Assembly (NCBI GenBank): GCA_945787805.1 | Contig: CALZID010000001.1 | Span: 62,001 to 126,000 of the forward strand | DNA length: 64,000 nt | Source of the DNA: an uncultured Clostridia bacterium | GTDB lineage: Bacteria > Bacillota > Clostridia > Oscillospirales > Acutalibacteraceae | Reading direction: 5' to 3' | Part shown: in pieces, positions 25,177-34,859 of the stretch | Layout: each line of letters begins with the position of its first letter | Position numbering within the stretch: the first letter of the stretch is position 1 | Made by a program: the position numbers and the translations under genes | Notes under the pieces: model-generated | Databases searched by the model: none | Told to the model about the DNA's origin: nothing | Seen by the model: the letters and a program-made list of their open reading frames with translations, nothing else

Positions 25177-26771
25177 TGAAAGCTCCTAAATACAGTATTA
25201 TTCCGAAGCCTTTGAAATATGAGGTTTCAGAAGGCAGTTTTACGGTAACGCCTGAAACAGCAATTCTTTGTAATCCTGAATTTGTTAAAGCAGGTAACTA
25301 TCTTTCTCAGTTCTTGCAGACAAAGAAGGATGCACAAAAGGGTGCAATCAAATTTAATAAGGATGACAGCATTAAGAAGGAAGGCTATAAGCTGAAAATT
25401 AACGGTGACGGTGTTGTTATAACGGCGTCGGATGTCAACGGTGCTTTTTACGGTGCGGTTACATTAAAAATAATGATTATGCAGGCGAAAAAATCCGATG
25501 GCATTGCTGAACTCAACGGTGCTGAAATTTATGATTATCCTAAATACGCTTATCGTGGCGCTATGATGGATGAGAGCCGTCATTTCTTAGGGATTGACGC
25601 AGTAAAACGGGCTCTCGACAATATGGCTCTTTTAAAAATGAATAAATTTCATTGGCATTTAAGCGACGACCAAGGCTATAGAATTGAAAGTGAAGTCTTT
25701 CCGCTTCTCAATGAAATTAGCAGTAAGAGAAGATATGAGCTGCTCGGCGGAGAAAATAAGATAGCGTTTCCGGGAATGGAAAAAGGCGGAAACGAGTATT
25801 TTCATTACTACAAAAAAGACGAAATACGGGAAATTGTTGAATACGCAAACAAATTGTGTATTGATATAATTCCCGAAATTGATTTGCCGGGACATACAGT
25901 TGCAATGCTTGCCGCATATCCCGAGCTGTCATGCCTTAAGGGTGAATATGAAGTCTTTTGCGAAAACGGAATCACAAAAGATATTCTTTGCGCCGGTCAA
26001 GACGAAACTTATATTTTCGTTGAAAAACTTCTTGCCGAAGTTTGCGAATTGTTTCCTTATAAGTATTTTCATATGGGCGGAGACGAAGCATCAAAAGGTC
26101 ATAAAATTTGGGAAAATGACTGTCCCGTTTGTCAAAAGAAAATGCAAGAATTAGGGCTCACAAAAGGCAAGGACCTTCAAGTATATTTTAATAATAAGGT
26201 CAATGCAATCCTTAAAAATCTCGGTAAAACCGGCATTGAGTGGAATGACGGTATAGGAGAAAACTCAAACAGCGATATTGTGTGTCAGTATTGGATAAAT
26301 CGCAGTCCTGCTTGGGTGAAACGGGAAAACAACAAGCGAAAATTCATTGTTTCGCCTTGCCCGGCATTATATTTTGATTTTTCTTATGCAAAAGTACCCC
26401 TTAAAAAAGTTTATAAATATAATGTAGCAAAATCGGGCTTTGTAAATGAAAATAACATTCTGGGCGTTGAGTTTGAATCCTGGTCAGAGTGGATTGATGA
26501 TGAAAGTGCATGGCAGTTTGCGGTTTATCCGAGAATTTTTGCACTTGCTGAAGTCGCCTGGACAAAAGACGAGCTTAAAAACTATAAGGATTTTTATAAA
26601 CGACTTGAATTTTTCAAAGCATATATGCGTTCCAAAAATATAAATTATTCAAGAATTGAAAAGAAAAAGTTTGGCCTTAAAAACCGTTCTGCTTATCTTT
26701 TCGGTAATAGAGGCGTTGAGTATAAATATAATGAAAATATCAAGTCGAAAAATGTAGGAGAAGGAAAATGA
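25176..26771 (+). CDS. GH20 beta-N-acetylhexosaminidase
   Basis: The 531-residue enzyme removes terminal N-acetylglucosamine or N-acetylgalactosamine through substrate-assisted catalysis. An N-terminal GH20b-like domain (about residues 1-120) precedes the barrel. Key motifs are MMDESRHFLG, KFHWHLSDDQGYRIES, PEIDLPGHTVAML and the catalytic Asp-Glu pair in FHMGGDEASKG (about residue 305). No signal peptide is visible, so it appears cytoplasmic and may act on imported chitooligosaccharide, glycan or cell-wall sugars. Start overlaps the GDPD stop; its end overlaps the next gene by 4 bases. Confidence 0.93.
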   Translation: MKAPKYSIIPKPLKYEVSEGSFTVTPETAILCNPEFVKAGNYLSQFLQTKKDAQKGAIKFNKDDSIKKEGYKLKINGDGVVITASDVNGAFYGAVTLKIMIMQAKKSDGIAELNGAEIYDYPKYAYRGAMMDESRHFLGIDAVKRALDNMALLKMNKFHWHLSDDQGYRIESEVFPLLNEISSKRRYELLGGENKIAFPGMEKGGNEYFHYYKKDEIREIVEYANKLCIDIIPEIDLPGHTVAMLAAYPELSCLKGEYEVFCENGITKDILCAGQDETYIFVEKLLAEVCELFPYKYFHMGGDEASKGHKIWENDCPVCQKKMQELGLTKGKDLQVYFNNKVNAILKNLGKTGIEWNDGIGENSNSDIVCQYWINRSPAWVKRENNKRKFIVSPCPALYFDFSYAKVPLKKVYKYNVAKSGFVNENNILGVEFESWSEWIDDESAWQFAVYPRIFALAEVAWTKDELKNYKDFYKRLEFFKAYMRSKNINYSRIEKKKFGLKNRSAYLFGNRGVEYKYNENIKSKNVGEGK

Positions 26772-28426
26772 CTTTAGAACATTTCTTGTCGTTCTTTGCC
26801 GGTATCGGATTGTTCCTTTACGGAATCAGTGCTATGGGTGAAGGACTTGAATACGCCGCGGGCTCTAAAATGAAAAAAATTTTAGGAGCACTTACAAAGA
26901 ACAAGTATTTAGCTGTTATAATGGGTGCAATCGTTACCGCACTTATACAGAGTTCATCTGCAACAACGGTTATGGTTGTTGGTTTTGTTAATGCAGGACT
27001 TATGAATCTTTCTCAGGCTGTCGGAGTAATTATGGGTGCCAATATCGGTACAACCGTTACAAGTGTGCTCATAGCCCTTGATTTAAGTTCTATTGCCCCC
27101 ATAGCAATTTTTTGCGGCGTTTTCTTAATGCTGTTTGTAAAGAAAGATATAATTAAGCATCTGGGAAAAACCATTGCCGGTTTCGGTATGCTTTTCTGGG
27201 GCCTTGATACAATGTCTGCGGCTATGGTACCACTAAGGGATTCTGAATTTTTCGTATATTTTATGACCAATTTCAGTAATCCTGTTGTAGGAATAATTAT
27301 CGGTATTCTCTTGACTGCAATAATTCAAAGTTCATCTGCGAGTATCGGTATTTTACAAGCTCTTGCCGCACAGGGACTTGTACCTATAAACTTTGCAATT
27401 TATATTCTTTTAGGACAAAACATCGGTACTTGCGTTACCGCGCTTTTATCGACTGCAGGGGCTAAAACCAATTCAAAAAGAACCGCTATAGTGCATTTGC
27501 TGTTTAATGTTATCGGCACATTTATTTTCCTGTTAATTACCGCATTTACACCATATACAAGTTTACTCGAAAGTATAAGCGACAATGTATCTGTTCAGAT
27601 TTCAACTGCACATATTATTTTCAATGTGGTAAGTACTCTCGTTATGTTGCCGTTTTCAAATTGGATTATCAAAATGGCGTGTATTCTTGTGCCTGATAAA
27701 GAACCGGAAGAAACCAAACTTGAATTCAAATTCTATGACAGCCATCTTCTCAGTACGCCGCCTGTTGCAGTTGAGCAAATCGGTAAAGAAACTGTCAGAA
27801 TGGCCTATCTTGCCCGTGATAATTTTAACAGAGCGGCTACAGCACTTATAAATAACGATATATCAAAAACCGAAAAAATTGAATCGGTTGAAGAAGTGAT
27901 AAACTTTTTAAATCACGAAATTACAAGAAACCTTGTAAAAATCAACGCCCTTGATTTGGACTATTCCGACGCAAAATATATCGGTAGGCTTTTCCATGTT
28001 ATTAACGATATTGAGCGTATCGGCGACCATGCTATTAACCTGAGTGAAGCGGCAGTTGTCCGTTATAACGAAAAACTCGCCATATCCGATGAAGCCGTTG
28101 CTGAGCTTGAAACCATGCGAAAATGTGTTTTGGATTTGCTTGATGCGTCAATTACCGCTTTTGAAAAGCAAGAATTAACAGTTGAAGAAGCAAGACGGAT
28201 AGAAACACTTGAAACCGTGTCCGATAATCTTAAAGTCAGATATCAAGATGCACACCTTTACAGGTTAAATAAAGAGCATTGTGAAACAAGAGCGGGCATA
28301 ATGTTCGTCAATACTCTTGTTGACTTTGAGCGTGTTGGCGACCACTCAAAAAATATAGCCTTTGCGGTTCGCAAAAAGCCGGGCGAAAAGATAGGCGTTG
28401 ATGAAGAGATAGTAAATTCTTATTAA
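26768..28426 (+). CDS. Na/Pi cotransporter family protein with C-terminal PhoU-like domain
   Basis: The 552-residue protein joins a PF02690-type transporter to a PhoU-like helical domain. The transporter half contains the paired QSSSA motifs, ALIQSSSATTVMVVGF and AIIQSSSASIGILQAL, typical of type II Na+-phosphate symporters. After about residue 330 two PhoU-type three-helix repeats occur, with VINDIERIGDHAINLSE and LVDFERVGDHSKN. The PhoU part usually senses or regulates phosphate. ATG overlaps the hexosaminidase stop (ATGA). Substrate is likely phosphate, not proved. Confidence 0.9.
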   Translation: MTLEHFLSFFAGIGLFLYGISAMGEGLEYAAGSKMKKILGALTKNKYLAVIMGAIVTALIQSSSATTVMVVGFVNAGLMNLSQAVGVIMGANIGTTVTSVLIALDLSSIAPIAIFCGVFLMLFVKKDIIKHLGKTIAGFGMLFWGLDTMSAAMVPLRDSEFFVYFMTNFSNPVVGIIIGILLTAIIQSSSASIGILQALAAQGLVPINFAIYILLGQNIGTCVTALLSTAGAKTNSKRTAIVHLLFNVIGTFIFLLITAFTPYTSLLESISDNVSVQISTAHIIFNVVSTLVMLPFSNWIIKMACILVPDKEPEETKLEFKFYDSHLLSTPPVAVEQIGKETVRMAYLARDNFNRAATALINNDISKTEKIESVEEVINFLNHEITRNLVKINALDLDYSDAKYIGRLFHVINDIERIGDHAINLSEAAVVRYNEKLAISDEAVAELETMRKCVLDLLDASITAFEKQELTVEEARRIETLETVSDNLKVRYQDAHLYRLNKEHCETRAGIMFVNTLVDFERVGDHSKNIAFAVRKKPGEKIGVDEEIVNSY

Positions 28427-28467
28427 ACCGCTTTATTCATTAAAATGTGCAACGCATAAAAAATTAA

Positions 28468-28493
28468 AAGTCCCTTTTTAGGGGCTTTTTTTA
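28468..28493 (+). terminator. terminator after the Na/Pi gene
   Basis: AAGTCCC (28468-28474) pairs with GGGGCTT (28481-28487, one G-U), then TTTTTTT. Confidence 0.8.
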
Positions 28494-28495
28494 TG

Positions 28496-28509
28496 TGACA
28501 AAACTGTAA
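28496..28509. promoter_or_regulatory. operator-like motif upstream of the two-component genes
   Basis: TGACAAAACTGTAA, an interrupted inverted repeat (TGACA-AAAC-TGTAA). The same 14-mer with one change occurs before the ABC transporter genes at 30220-30233. It is the likely binding site of the encoded OmpR-type regulator. Confidence 0.5.
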
Positions 28510-28556
28510 TGGAAAATGGTGCTCGTTTGTGTTAAAATTTAAAAAGAGGTGGTATT

Positions 28557-29225
28557 ATGACTATTTTCGTATTAGAAGATGACGAGGCTATCGGTATCGG
28601 TCTAAACTATATTTTAGAAAATGAAAATTTCTGTGTAACCCTTGCAAAAACCGTTAAAGAAGCCAATGAAATAATATCGGCAAAAGAGTTTGAATTATAT
28701 ATTCTCGATTTGTCCTTGCCGGACGGTCAGGGGTATGATGTCTGTAAACTAATTAAATCAAAAGGGGATTTCCCCGTTATTTTTCTGACCGCCTTTGATG
28801 ACGAAGTCAATGTTGTAACCGGATTTGAACTGGGTGCGGACGATTACATTTCAAAGCCTTTCAGGGTAAAAGAGCTTATTGCCCGAATTCGTTCGGTATT
28901 AAGACGCTATTCAAGGGAAGAAGAAACAAAAATAAAAATCGGCGACCTTACCGTGAATACCGCAGAGGCAAAGGTCTATGTAAAAAATGAAGAAATAATT
29001 CTGACTGCTATGGAATATCGTCTACTTTTATCATTTTTAAATAACAGAGGAAAAATACTTACACGCCAGAAATTGCTTGAAGAAATATGGGATGTCGACG
29101 GGGATTTTGTAAATGACAACACATTAACCGTTTACATTAAAAGGCTGCGTGATAAAATCGAGAAAAATTCTGAAGAGCCCGAACTAATCAAAACAGTCAG
29201 GGGAATGGGGTACATATTGAAATGA
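28557..29225 (+). CDS. OmpR/PhoB-family response regulator
   Basis: The 222-residue regulator has a receiver domain with acidic pocket EDDE at residues 7-10, phospho-accepting Asp 51 in ILDLSLPDGQG, the Thr in FLTAFDD and Lys in DYISKPF. The C-terminal winged-helix DNA-binding domain (about 125-220) has MEYRLLLSFLNNRGKILTR and VDGDFVNDNTLTVYIKRLR. GAGGTGG precedes ATG 28557. Its end overlaps the histidine kinase by 4 bases. The pairing with a short membrane kinase and an FtsX-type ABC exporter resembles BceR-type regulators of antimicrobial-peptide resistance. Confidence 0.92.
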   Translation: MTIFVLEDDEAIGIGLNYILENENFCVTLAKTVKEANEIISAKEFELYILDLSLPDGQGYDVCKLIKSKGDFPVIFLTAFDDEVNVVTGFELGADDYISKPFRVKELIARIRSVLRRYSREEETKIKIGDLTVNTAEAKVYVKNEEIILTAMEYRLLLSFLNNRGKILTRQKLLEEIWDVDGDFVNDNTLTVYIKRLRDKIEKNSEEPELIKTVRGMGYILK

Positions 29226-30214
29226 AAAGATTAGATTATAAATCCGTTTTAATTGCTTTAATTGCCGTGTCGGTTGTAATATCGGCCTTGCTTTTCTTTG
29301 TCAATATCTTATGCGGAGCGGTCTGTCTGTGCCTGTCACTGTTTCTCTGCGTATCTTTCGGCATTTTTGAAAAGAGAAAATTCGATACAATTAAAAATAT
29401 CAACAATTATCTGTCACGGGTTTGTGCGGGTGAATATTCTCTCGAAATTAACGAGAATACCGAAGGTGAATTTTCAATACTAAAAAATAATATCTACAAA
29501 GTAGTTGTAATGCTGAACACCACAAACAGCGAGCTCATAAAAGAGAAAATGTCCCTTGCCTCATCACTTGCGGATATTACCCATCAGTTAAAAACTCCCT
29601 TGACTTCAATTACCGTTATGACTGATTTATTGAAAGTCGAAACAGATGAAAATAAAAGAAAAGAATTTGTAAATATCATTGAAAATCAGGTTGATAAAAT
29701 GAATTGGCTGACAGGAACGCTTCTAAAGCTTTCAAAACTTGATGCAGGCGCGATTGCTTTTAACAAAGATTCAGTGAAAATCTCCGAAGTGGTTGATGCG
29801 TCATTAAAGCCGTTCCTTTTGAGTCTTGACTTGAAAAATATTGCACTTACAACCGATATTTCTGATTTTTCTTTTATTGGTGACTTGACATGGACTACGG
29901 AAGCGGTAAAAAACATAATAAAAAATTGTATCGAACACACTCCTGACGGCGGCGGACTTTTTCTCTGTACCGATAAAACCAACCTTTATGACGAGCTGAT
30001 TATTGAAGATACGGGCAAAGGCATTGAAAAAGAAGATTTGCCCCATATTTTTGAACGCTTTTATCACGGAAAAAACGCTTCTTCCGATTCTGTGGGCATA
30101 GGTCTTAACCTTTCAAAAGAAATTCTTTCAAAAGAACGGGCAACAGTTGAAGTGCAAAGTGAAATAGGTGTCGGTTCAACATTCAGCATTAAGTTTTATA
30201 AGACAATAGTTTAG
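29222..30214 (+). CDS. sensor histidine kinase, intramembrane-sensing type
   Basis: The 330-residue kinase has two closely spaced N-terminal helices (about residues 8-27 and 30-48) with almost no extracellular loop, the layout of BceS-like sensors that receive their signal through an ABC transporter. The dimerisation/phospho-acceptor box is ADITHQLKTPLTS (His 121); ATP-binding boxes follow: N box NCIEHTPDGGG, G1 EDTGKGI, F box IFERFYHG and G2 GIGLNLSKEIL. The start codon overlaps the regulator stop. The function as peptide-stress sensor is inferred from architecture and neighbours. Confidence 0.9.
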   Translation: MKRLDYKSVLIALIAVSVVISALLFFVNILCGAVCLCLSLFLCVSFGIFEKRKFDTIKNINNYLSRVCAGEYSLEINENTEGEFSILKNNIYKVVVMLNTTNSELIKEKMSLASSLADITHQLKTPLTSITVMTDLLKVETDENKRKEFVNIIENQVDKMNWLTGTLLKLSKLDAGAIAFNKDSVKISEVVDASLKPFLLSLDLKNIALTTDISDFSFIGDLTWTTEAVKNIIKNCIEHTPDGGGLFLCTDKTNLYDELIIEDTGKGIEKEDLPHIFERFYHGKNASSDSVGIGLNLSKEILSKERATVEVQSEIGVGSTFSIKFYKTIV

Positions 30215-30219
30215 AAACA

Positions 30220-30233
30220 TTACAAAACTGTAA
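30220..30233. promoter_or_regulatory. operator-like motif upstream of the ABC exporter genes
   Basis: TTACAAAACTGTAA, a perfect interrupted palindrome (TTACA-AAAC-TGTAA). It differs by one base from the motif at 28496-28509. Confidence 0.55.
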
Positions 30234-30256
30234 TAAAAGTTGTCACCGTAGAGTCA

Positions 30257-30282
30257 CAATTGCACATTATAATGTGTAATTG
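30257..30282. promoter_or_regulatory. 26-bp near-perfect palindrome over the ABC operon -10 region
   Basis: CAATTGCACATTA (30257-30269) is followed directly by TAATGTGTAATTG (30270-30282); the arms match at 12 of 13 pairs. A TATAAT hexamer (30268-30273) spans its centre, with no good -35 at 17 bases, so it could be a second operator or an activator-dependent promoter. Confidence 0.5.
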
Positions 30283-30297
30283 AAAGGAGCGAGTATA

Positions 30298-30975
30298 ATG
30301 AATATTCTCGAAATCAATAATCTTACAAAAATATACGGCAAAGGCGAAACAGAAGTCAGAGCACTTGACGGTGTTTCGTTTTCGGTAGAACAGGGGGAGT
30401 TTATAGCAATTGTAGGTCCTTCGGGCAGCGGAAAATCCACACTTCTTCATATACTCGGCGGTGTTGATGTGGCAACAAGCGGCAGTGTGATAATCAACGG
30501 AACCGACATAAGCAAGCTTGACGAAACGGCACTTGCTATTTTCAGAAGACGGCAAATAGGACTTATTTATCAGTTTTATAACCTAATTCCCATCTTAACG
30601 GTAGAAGAAAACTTAACATTACCGCTTTTGCTTGACGGCAGAAAACCCGATAAGGAACAAATTGATGTGTTGGCACAAAAACTCGGGCTTTCAAAAAGGC
30701 TCTCTCATCTTCCGTCGGAACTTTCAGGCGGTCAGCAGCAAAGAGTTTCAATCGGCAGAGCGCTTATCAACAATCCCGCACTTTTACTTGCAGACGAGCC
30801 AACGGGCAACCTTGACTCAGAAAACAGCCGTGAAATTGTTGAGTTGCTTCGTAAACTAAATAAAGAATACAAACAAACTGTAATCATTATTACCCATGAC
30901 GAGCGAATTGCTCTTTCTGCCGACAGAGTCATTGCAATTCAGGACGGAAAAATCACCAGGGATGAGGTGAGATAA
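30298..30975 (+). CDS. ABC transporter ATP-binding protein (MacB/BceA type)
   Basis: The 225-residue ATPase has Walker A VGPSGSGKSTLLH, Q loop IYQFYNLIP, signature LSGGQQQRVSIGRAL, Walker B LLLADEPTGNLDSE and the H loop IITHDERIA. The LADEPTGNLD sequence is typical of the MacB/LolD/BceA branch, which powers FtsX-type permeases rather than substrate import. AAAGGAG precedes ATG 30298; an upstream TTG lies in the palindrome. The permease gene starts immediately after its stop. Likely part of a peptide-antibiotic detoxification exporter. Confidence 0.93.
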   Translation: MNILEINNLTKIYGKGETEVRALDGVSFSVEQGEFIAIVGPSGSGKSTLLHILGGVDVATSGSVIINGTDISKLDETALAIFRRRQIGLIYQFYNLIPILTVEENLTLPLLLDGRKPDKEQIDVLAQKLGLSKRLSHLPSELSGGQQQRVSIGRALINNPALLLADEPTGNLDSENSREIVELLRKLNKEYKQTVIIITHDERIALSADRVIAIQDGKITRDEVR

Positions 30976-33465
30976 GTGAATATTATAAGCACTCTCACAC
31001 TTCGTCACATAAAAACTCATAAGAAAAGAAGCATACTCACAGTCCTTGCGATTATTGTTTCCGTTGCGATGGTAACGGCGGTTTTCACAAGTTCAATTTC
31101 ATTTATTAAGTACTTCCAAAATGTCACTCTTGCCATCGACGGTAATTGGTACGGACAATTTAATGACACAAATTATATACAAAACAAACAGATTTTTGCA
31201 GCCGATGAAAACATTGAAGAATTTTCTGCCAGAGCATTTCTGGGTATGTCAACATTAGATAAGGACTCAAACGAATTTTCCGATAATCTTTTCTGTGCCG
31301 AAAAAAATTGGTTTTCAATGCGAAATGTTGTAGCCCACGAAGGCAGACTTCCCGAAAACTCAAAAGAAGTAATTCTAACCCGTGATTACATTGAAAAATC
31401 AGAAAGACCCATTAAATTGGGCGATAAAATTACCGCACATATTCTTTTCGCAAACGACAGGGAAGACTTAAAAGACTTCACGGTTGTGGGTATTACCGAC
31501 AGTAAGGTTTCGGCAACCGATTTCAACCCGATTTTCTGCGGCTTGGATGACGAAGCACTTTCAATGACCGACGAAACACTTGTTATTGCCCGTTACAACA
31601 GTCTTGATAACGAAATATGGGAAAAACTCGATTCAACTTCAAAAGCAACAGGATGTGAAGATTATTCATATAATATGGAGTTGTTTCTGTATTCCGGCAT
31701 AATGCGTGATAACCATGTACTTATTTCTCTGGGTACATTTGTAGGAATTCTGCTTGTGATTATTGCGGTTGTTTCAATTTTTATGATTTATGACAGCTTT
31801 GCGGTATCATATCAGGAGAGAGCAAGATATCTCGGTATGCTTGCGTCGGTGGGTGCTACAAAACGGCAAAAGCGTTTTTCGATTTATTTTGAAGGTTTAA
31901 TTCTGGGACTTATCGGTATTCCTTTGGGCGTTATTTCGGGTATCGGTGGAATTGCGGTAACCTTCAAATGCATTGAAGGCGTGTTTATGGACACTCTTGC
32001 AGTGGAATATGACGAAACATTAAAGGTTTATATAAATGCCCTTGTTATTATAGGCTCTGTCCTTGCAAGTGCAATAACAATTTTCATTTCTTCATATATT
32101 CCCGCAAGAAAAGCCTCAAAAACCACTGCGATTGAAGCAATAAGACAAAGCAATACCGCTAAAATTAAAAAGCCTAAAAAACTGCGCACCTCCCGTTTGA
32201 CAGCAAAACTTTTCGGCTGCGAAGGAGTACTTGCCGTCAAAAACTTTAAGCGCAACGGCAGACGAAGCAGAAATATTGTTTTTTCACTGTTTTTAAGCGT
32301 GGTTGTCTTTTTAACCGTTACAAATTTCAGCTCAATGTTTGCAGACCTTATGAACGCTTCTTATGATGAAATGCCTGACGGCAGAGTAAGTGTATTTTAC
32401 AATAATTGGGAAGAGCTTGAAAAAGAAGTCGAGAACAACAGTAAAATTGACCGCTATTATATAACTGCCGGTGAATTCGGTAAACTGCCCGAGTCGGTTT
32501 TCAAAGACGGAAAAGAACAGGATTTGCTCATAGGAGAATCAAATGTTTTCATAGTTTTCCTTGATAACGATTCTTTTGACGGATATCTGAAACAGTTGGG
32601 AGAAAATCCGGCAAAATATCACGATAAAAACAATCCGACTGCTATCCTTCAAAACATTTCATTTACTAATGCAGGTAAGAAAAAGGTTATGGAAGAACCC
32701 GTAAAAAATATTGAGGGACAAAGCATTAACGCCGGAATTGAAGTGCTTCAAGATAATCAGGGTGTTTCCACATATAAGGACATAACCTTTACCGTAGGCA
32801 AACAAACAAATAAACTGTGGGACGAAACAACTTTCGTAAATCAATATTCAAAATGGCCGGTTGTTATTTTATCAATGGACTTTGCAGTGGATTTCTTAAA
32901 AAACGATGTAAACAATAATCTCACAGCTCAAGCAAACATTATCTCAAAAGACGCAAAAGAAATAGTCAATGATATTGCAGAGACTCTCGAGGACCGTAAC
33001 ATAACTTCTTATGTCTATGAATCATCTTCGACGCTGAGTTCTATCAATAATGTTCTGAAAATTGCAAGAGTGTTTATATACGGCTTTATCACCCTGATAA
33101 CAATAATCTCAATAATGAATATCATTAACACAATTTCAAACTCAATGAACGAGAGAAGACGGGAATTTGCAATGATTCGTTCCGTGGGTATGACACCGAA
33201 ATCTTTCAGGAAAATGATTTATTTAGAGGCTCTGCGATATGGTTCAAAATCACTCGTGTTCTCAATACCGATGAGTATTCTTATTCACTTGGGTATGTAT
33301 ATAGCCCTTTCGGGCAGCTTCGATTACGGATTTTCAATAAATATTGTTCCTTATTTAATTTCCGTTGCAGCGGTTTTCATAATAATCGGTATTTCGCTTC
33401 TTTATTCAATTGATAAGATTCGTGACGATAATATTATTGAAACGCTCAAATCCGATATAGACTAA
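30976..33465 (+). CDS. FtsX-family ABC transporter permease (Bce-like exporter)
   Basis: The 829-residue permease has an N-terminal membrane helix, a first extracytoplasmic domain (about residues 45-245), three helices around 250-375 containing YQERARYLGMLASVGATKRQ, then a second half with a helix near 435, another extracellular domain (about 450-690) and three final helices with NERRREFAMIRSVGMTPKS. Each half thus ends in an FtsX core. Bce-type permeases of this size use the extracellular domains to sense or remove peptide antibiotics such as bacitracin or lantibiotics. GTG start follows GAGGTGA. The actual ligand is unknown. Confidence 0.88.
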   Translation: MNIISTLTLRHIKTHKKRSILTVLAIIVSVAMVTAVFTSSISFIKYFQNVTLAIDGNWYGQFNDTNYIQNKQIFAADENIEEFSARAFLGMSTLDKDSNEFSDNLFCAEKNWFSMRNVVAHEGRLPENSKEVILTRDYIEKSERPIKLGDKITAHILFANDREDLKDFTVVGITDSKVSATDFNPIFCGLDDEALSMTDETLVIARYNSLDNEIWEKLDSTSKATGCEDYSYNMELFLYSGIMRDNHVLISLGTFVGILLVIIAVVSIFMIYDSFAVSYQERARYLGMLASVGATKRQKRFSIYFEGLILGLIGIPLGVISGIGGIAVTFKCIEGVFMDTLAVEYDETLKVYINALVIIGSVLASAITIFISSYIPARKASKTTAIEAIRQSNTAKIKKPKKLRTSRLTAKLFGCEGVLAVKNFKRNGRRSRNIVFSLFLSVVVFLTVTNFSSMFADLMNASYDEMPDGRVSVFYNNWEELEKEVENNSKIDRYYITAGEFGKLPESVFKDGKEQDLLIGESNVFIVFLDNDSFDGYLKQLGENPAKYHDKNNPTAILQNISFTNAGKKKVMEEPVKNIEGQSINAGIEVLQDNQGVSTYKDITFTVGKQTNKLWDETTFVNQYSKWPVVILSMDFAVDFLKNDVNNNLTAQANIISKDAKEIVNDIAETLEDRNITSYVYESSSTLSSINNVLKIARVFIYGFITLITIISIMNIINTISNSMNERRREFAMIRSVGMTPKSFRKMIYLEALRYGSKSLVFSIPMSILIHLGMYIALSGSFDYGFSINIVPYLISVAAVFIIIGISLLYSIDKIRDDNIIETLKSDID

Positions 33466-33477
33466 ACACACAAAAAT

Positions 33478-33512
33478 AAGCCGTGCTTTTCAGCACGGCT
33501 TAAAATTTTGAG
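33478..33512. terminator. bidirectional terminator between the ABC permease and ackA
   Basis: AAGCCGTGCT (33478-33487) and AGCACGGCTT (33492-33501) pair perfectly around TTTC, with A- and T-rich flanks. Confidence 0.88.
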
Positions 33513-33520
33513 TTACAAAA

Positions 33521-34747
33521 TTATTTGTTAAGAGAATTAACGATATCTCTTGTATCTCTTGCGATAACAAGCTCTTCGTTTGTAGGCAGAACAAATACTT
33601 TAACTTTTGAATTCGGTGTTGAGAGTTCACCCTCGGCGCCCTTAATAAGGGTCTTGCCGTATTCTTCGTCAATTTCAATACCAAGGAAAGTGAGCTCTTT
33701 ACAAACTTTTGCACGGATATCATCAGCATTTTCACCGATACCGCCTGTAAATACGATTGCATCAATACCGTCCATAGCGGCAGTATAAGCGCCGATGTAT
33801 CTCTTAATTTGATATGCAAGAATATTTCTTGCAAGTGTGCAGCGTTCACCGAGTCCTTTTTCGTTTTTGGCAGCTTCTTTCTTAACATCACGGTCATCGG
33901 AGCTGAGTCCAGAAATGCCGAGAATACCGGATTTCTTGTTAAGAAGTGTATCCATTTCTTCAACAGAAAGCTTTTCTTTATCCATAATATAAAGAATTGC
34001 AGACGGGTCAACTGCACCGCAGCGAGTACCCATAATAAGACCGTCAAGGGGAGTAAGTCCCATTGTAGTGTCAATTACCTTTCCGCCTTTAACAGCCGTA
34101 ATTGATGAACCGTTGCCAAGGTGGCAAGTAACGATTTTAAGGTCTTCAATGTTCTTGCCCATAACTTCTGCACATCTTGCACTTACAAAGCGGTGTGAAG
34201 TACCGTGGAAGCCATATTTACGAACCTGATATTTTTCATAGAATTCATAAGGAACAGGGAAAGTATATGCTTCAGGGGGCATTGTGCTGTGGAAAGCATT
34301 ATCAAATACCGTAACCTGCGGAACATCCTTGCCGAAAAGCTCTATACTTGCATTGATACCCTGAATATGAGCAGGGTTGTGAAGCGGGGCAAGTGCGCAC
34401 AAATCTTCTATACCTTTGATAACTTCGTCGGTAACAAGCACACTCCTGTTGAAAAGCGAACCACCCTGAACAACACGGTGACCGACCGCCGTAATTTCGC
34501 TGATGTCATCAATAACCTTGTAATCGCCCTCAGTGAGAACTTTCTTAACTTCTGCAAAAGCGGCTGTATGGTTCTTCATGGGAACTTCATACTCAATCTT
34601 TTGCCCGTCGGGAGTTTTGAAGCTGATACAAGCGTTATCAGAACCAACTCTTTCGCAAATACCTTTTGCGATAACTTTTTCATCAGTCATATCAATAAGC
34701 TGATATTTAAGTGATGAGCTACCTGCGTTAATAACGAGAATTTTCAT
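33521..34747 (-). CDS. ackA: acetate kinase
   Basis: AckA makes ATP and acetate from acetyl phosphate in fermentation, and can run in reverse to activate acetate. The 408-residue protein shows all family signatures: VINAGSSSLKYQLID at the N terminus, GHRVVQGGSLF, YGFHGTSHRFVSA, TCHLGNGSSI and FTGGIGENADDIRAK. GGAGG lies upstream of the ATG. No phosphotransacetylase gene is in the window. It is divergent from tmcAL, an enzyme that uses acetate, and separated from it by 112 bases. Confidence 0.96.
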   Translation of the reverse strand: MKILVINAGSSSLKYQLIDMTDEKVIAKGICERVGSDNACISFKTPDGQKIEYEVPMKNHTAAFAEVKKVLTEGDYKVIDDISEITAVGHRVVQGGSLFNRSVLVTDEVIKGIEDLCALAPLHNPAHIQGINASIELFGKDVPQVTVFDNAFHSTMPPEAYTFPVPYEFYEKYQVRKYGFHGTSHRFVSARCAEVMGKNIEDLKIVTCHLGNGSSITAVKGGKVIDTTMGLTPLDGLIMGTRCGAVDPSAILYIMDKEKLSVEEMDTLLNKKSGILGISGLSSDDRDVKKEAAKNEKGLGERCTLARNILAYQIKRYIGAYTAAMDGIDAIVFTGGIGENADDIRAKVCKELTFLGIEIDEEYGKTLIKGAEGELSTPNSKVKVFVLPTNEELVIARDTRDIVNSLNK

Positions 34748-34859
34748 TATTCATTTCCTCCGTTTTTTTACTTTTTTCTTGAAGTAAAATCAAATCTATA
34801 TTATTATATACTTGTATTTTTTGATTTTCAAGTAATTTTCTTCAATTAGTGAGGTTATT

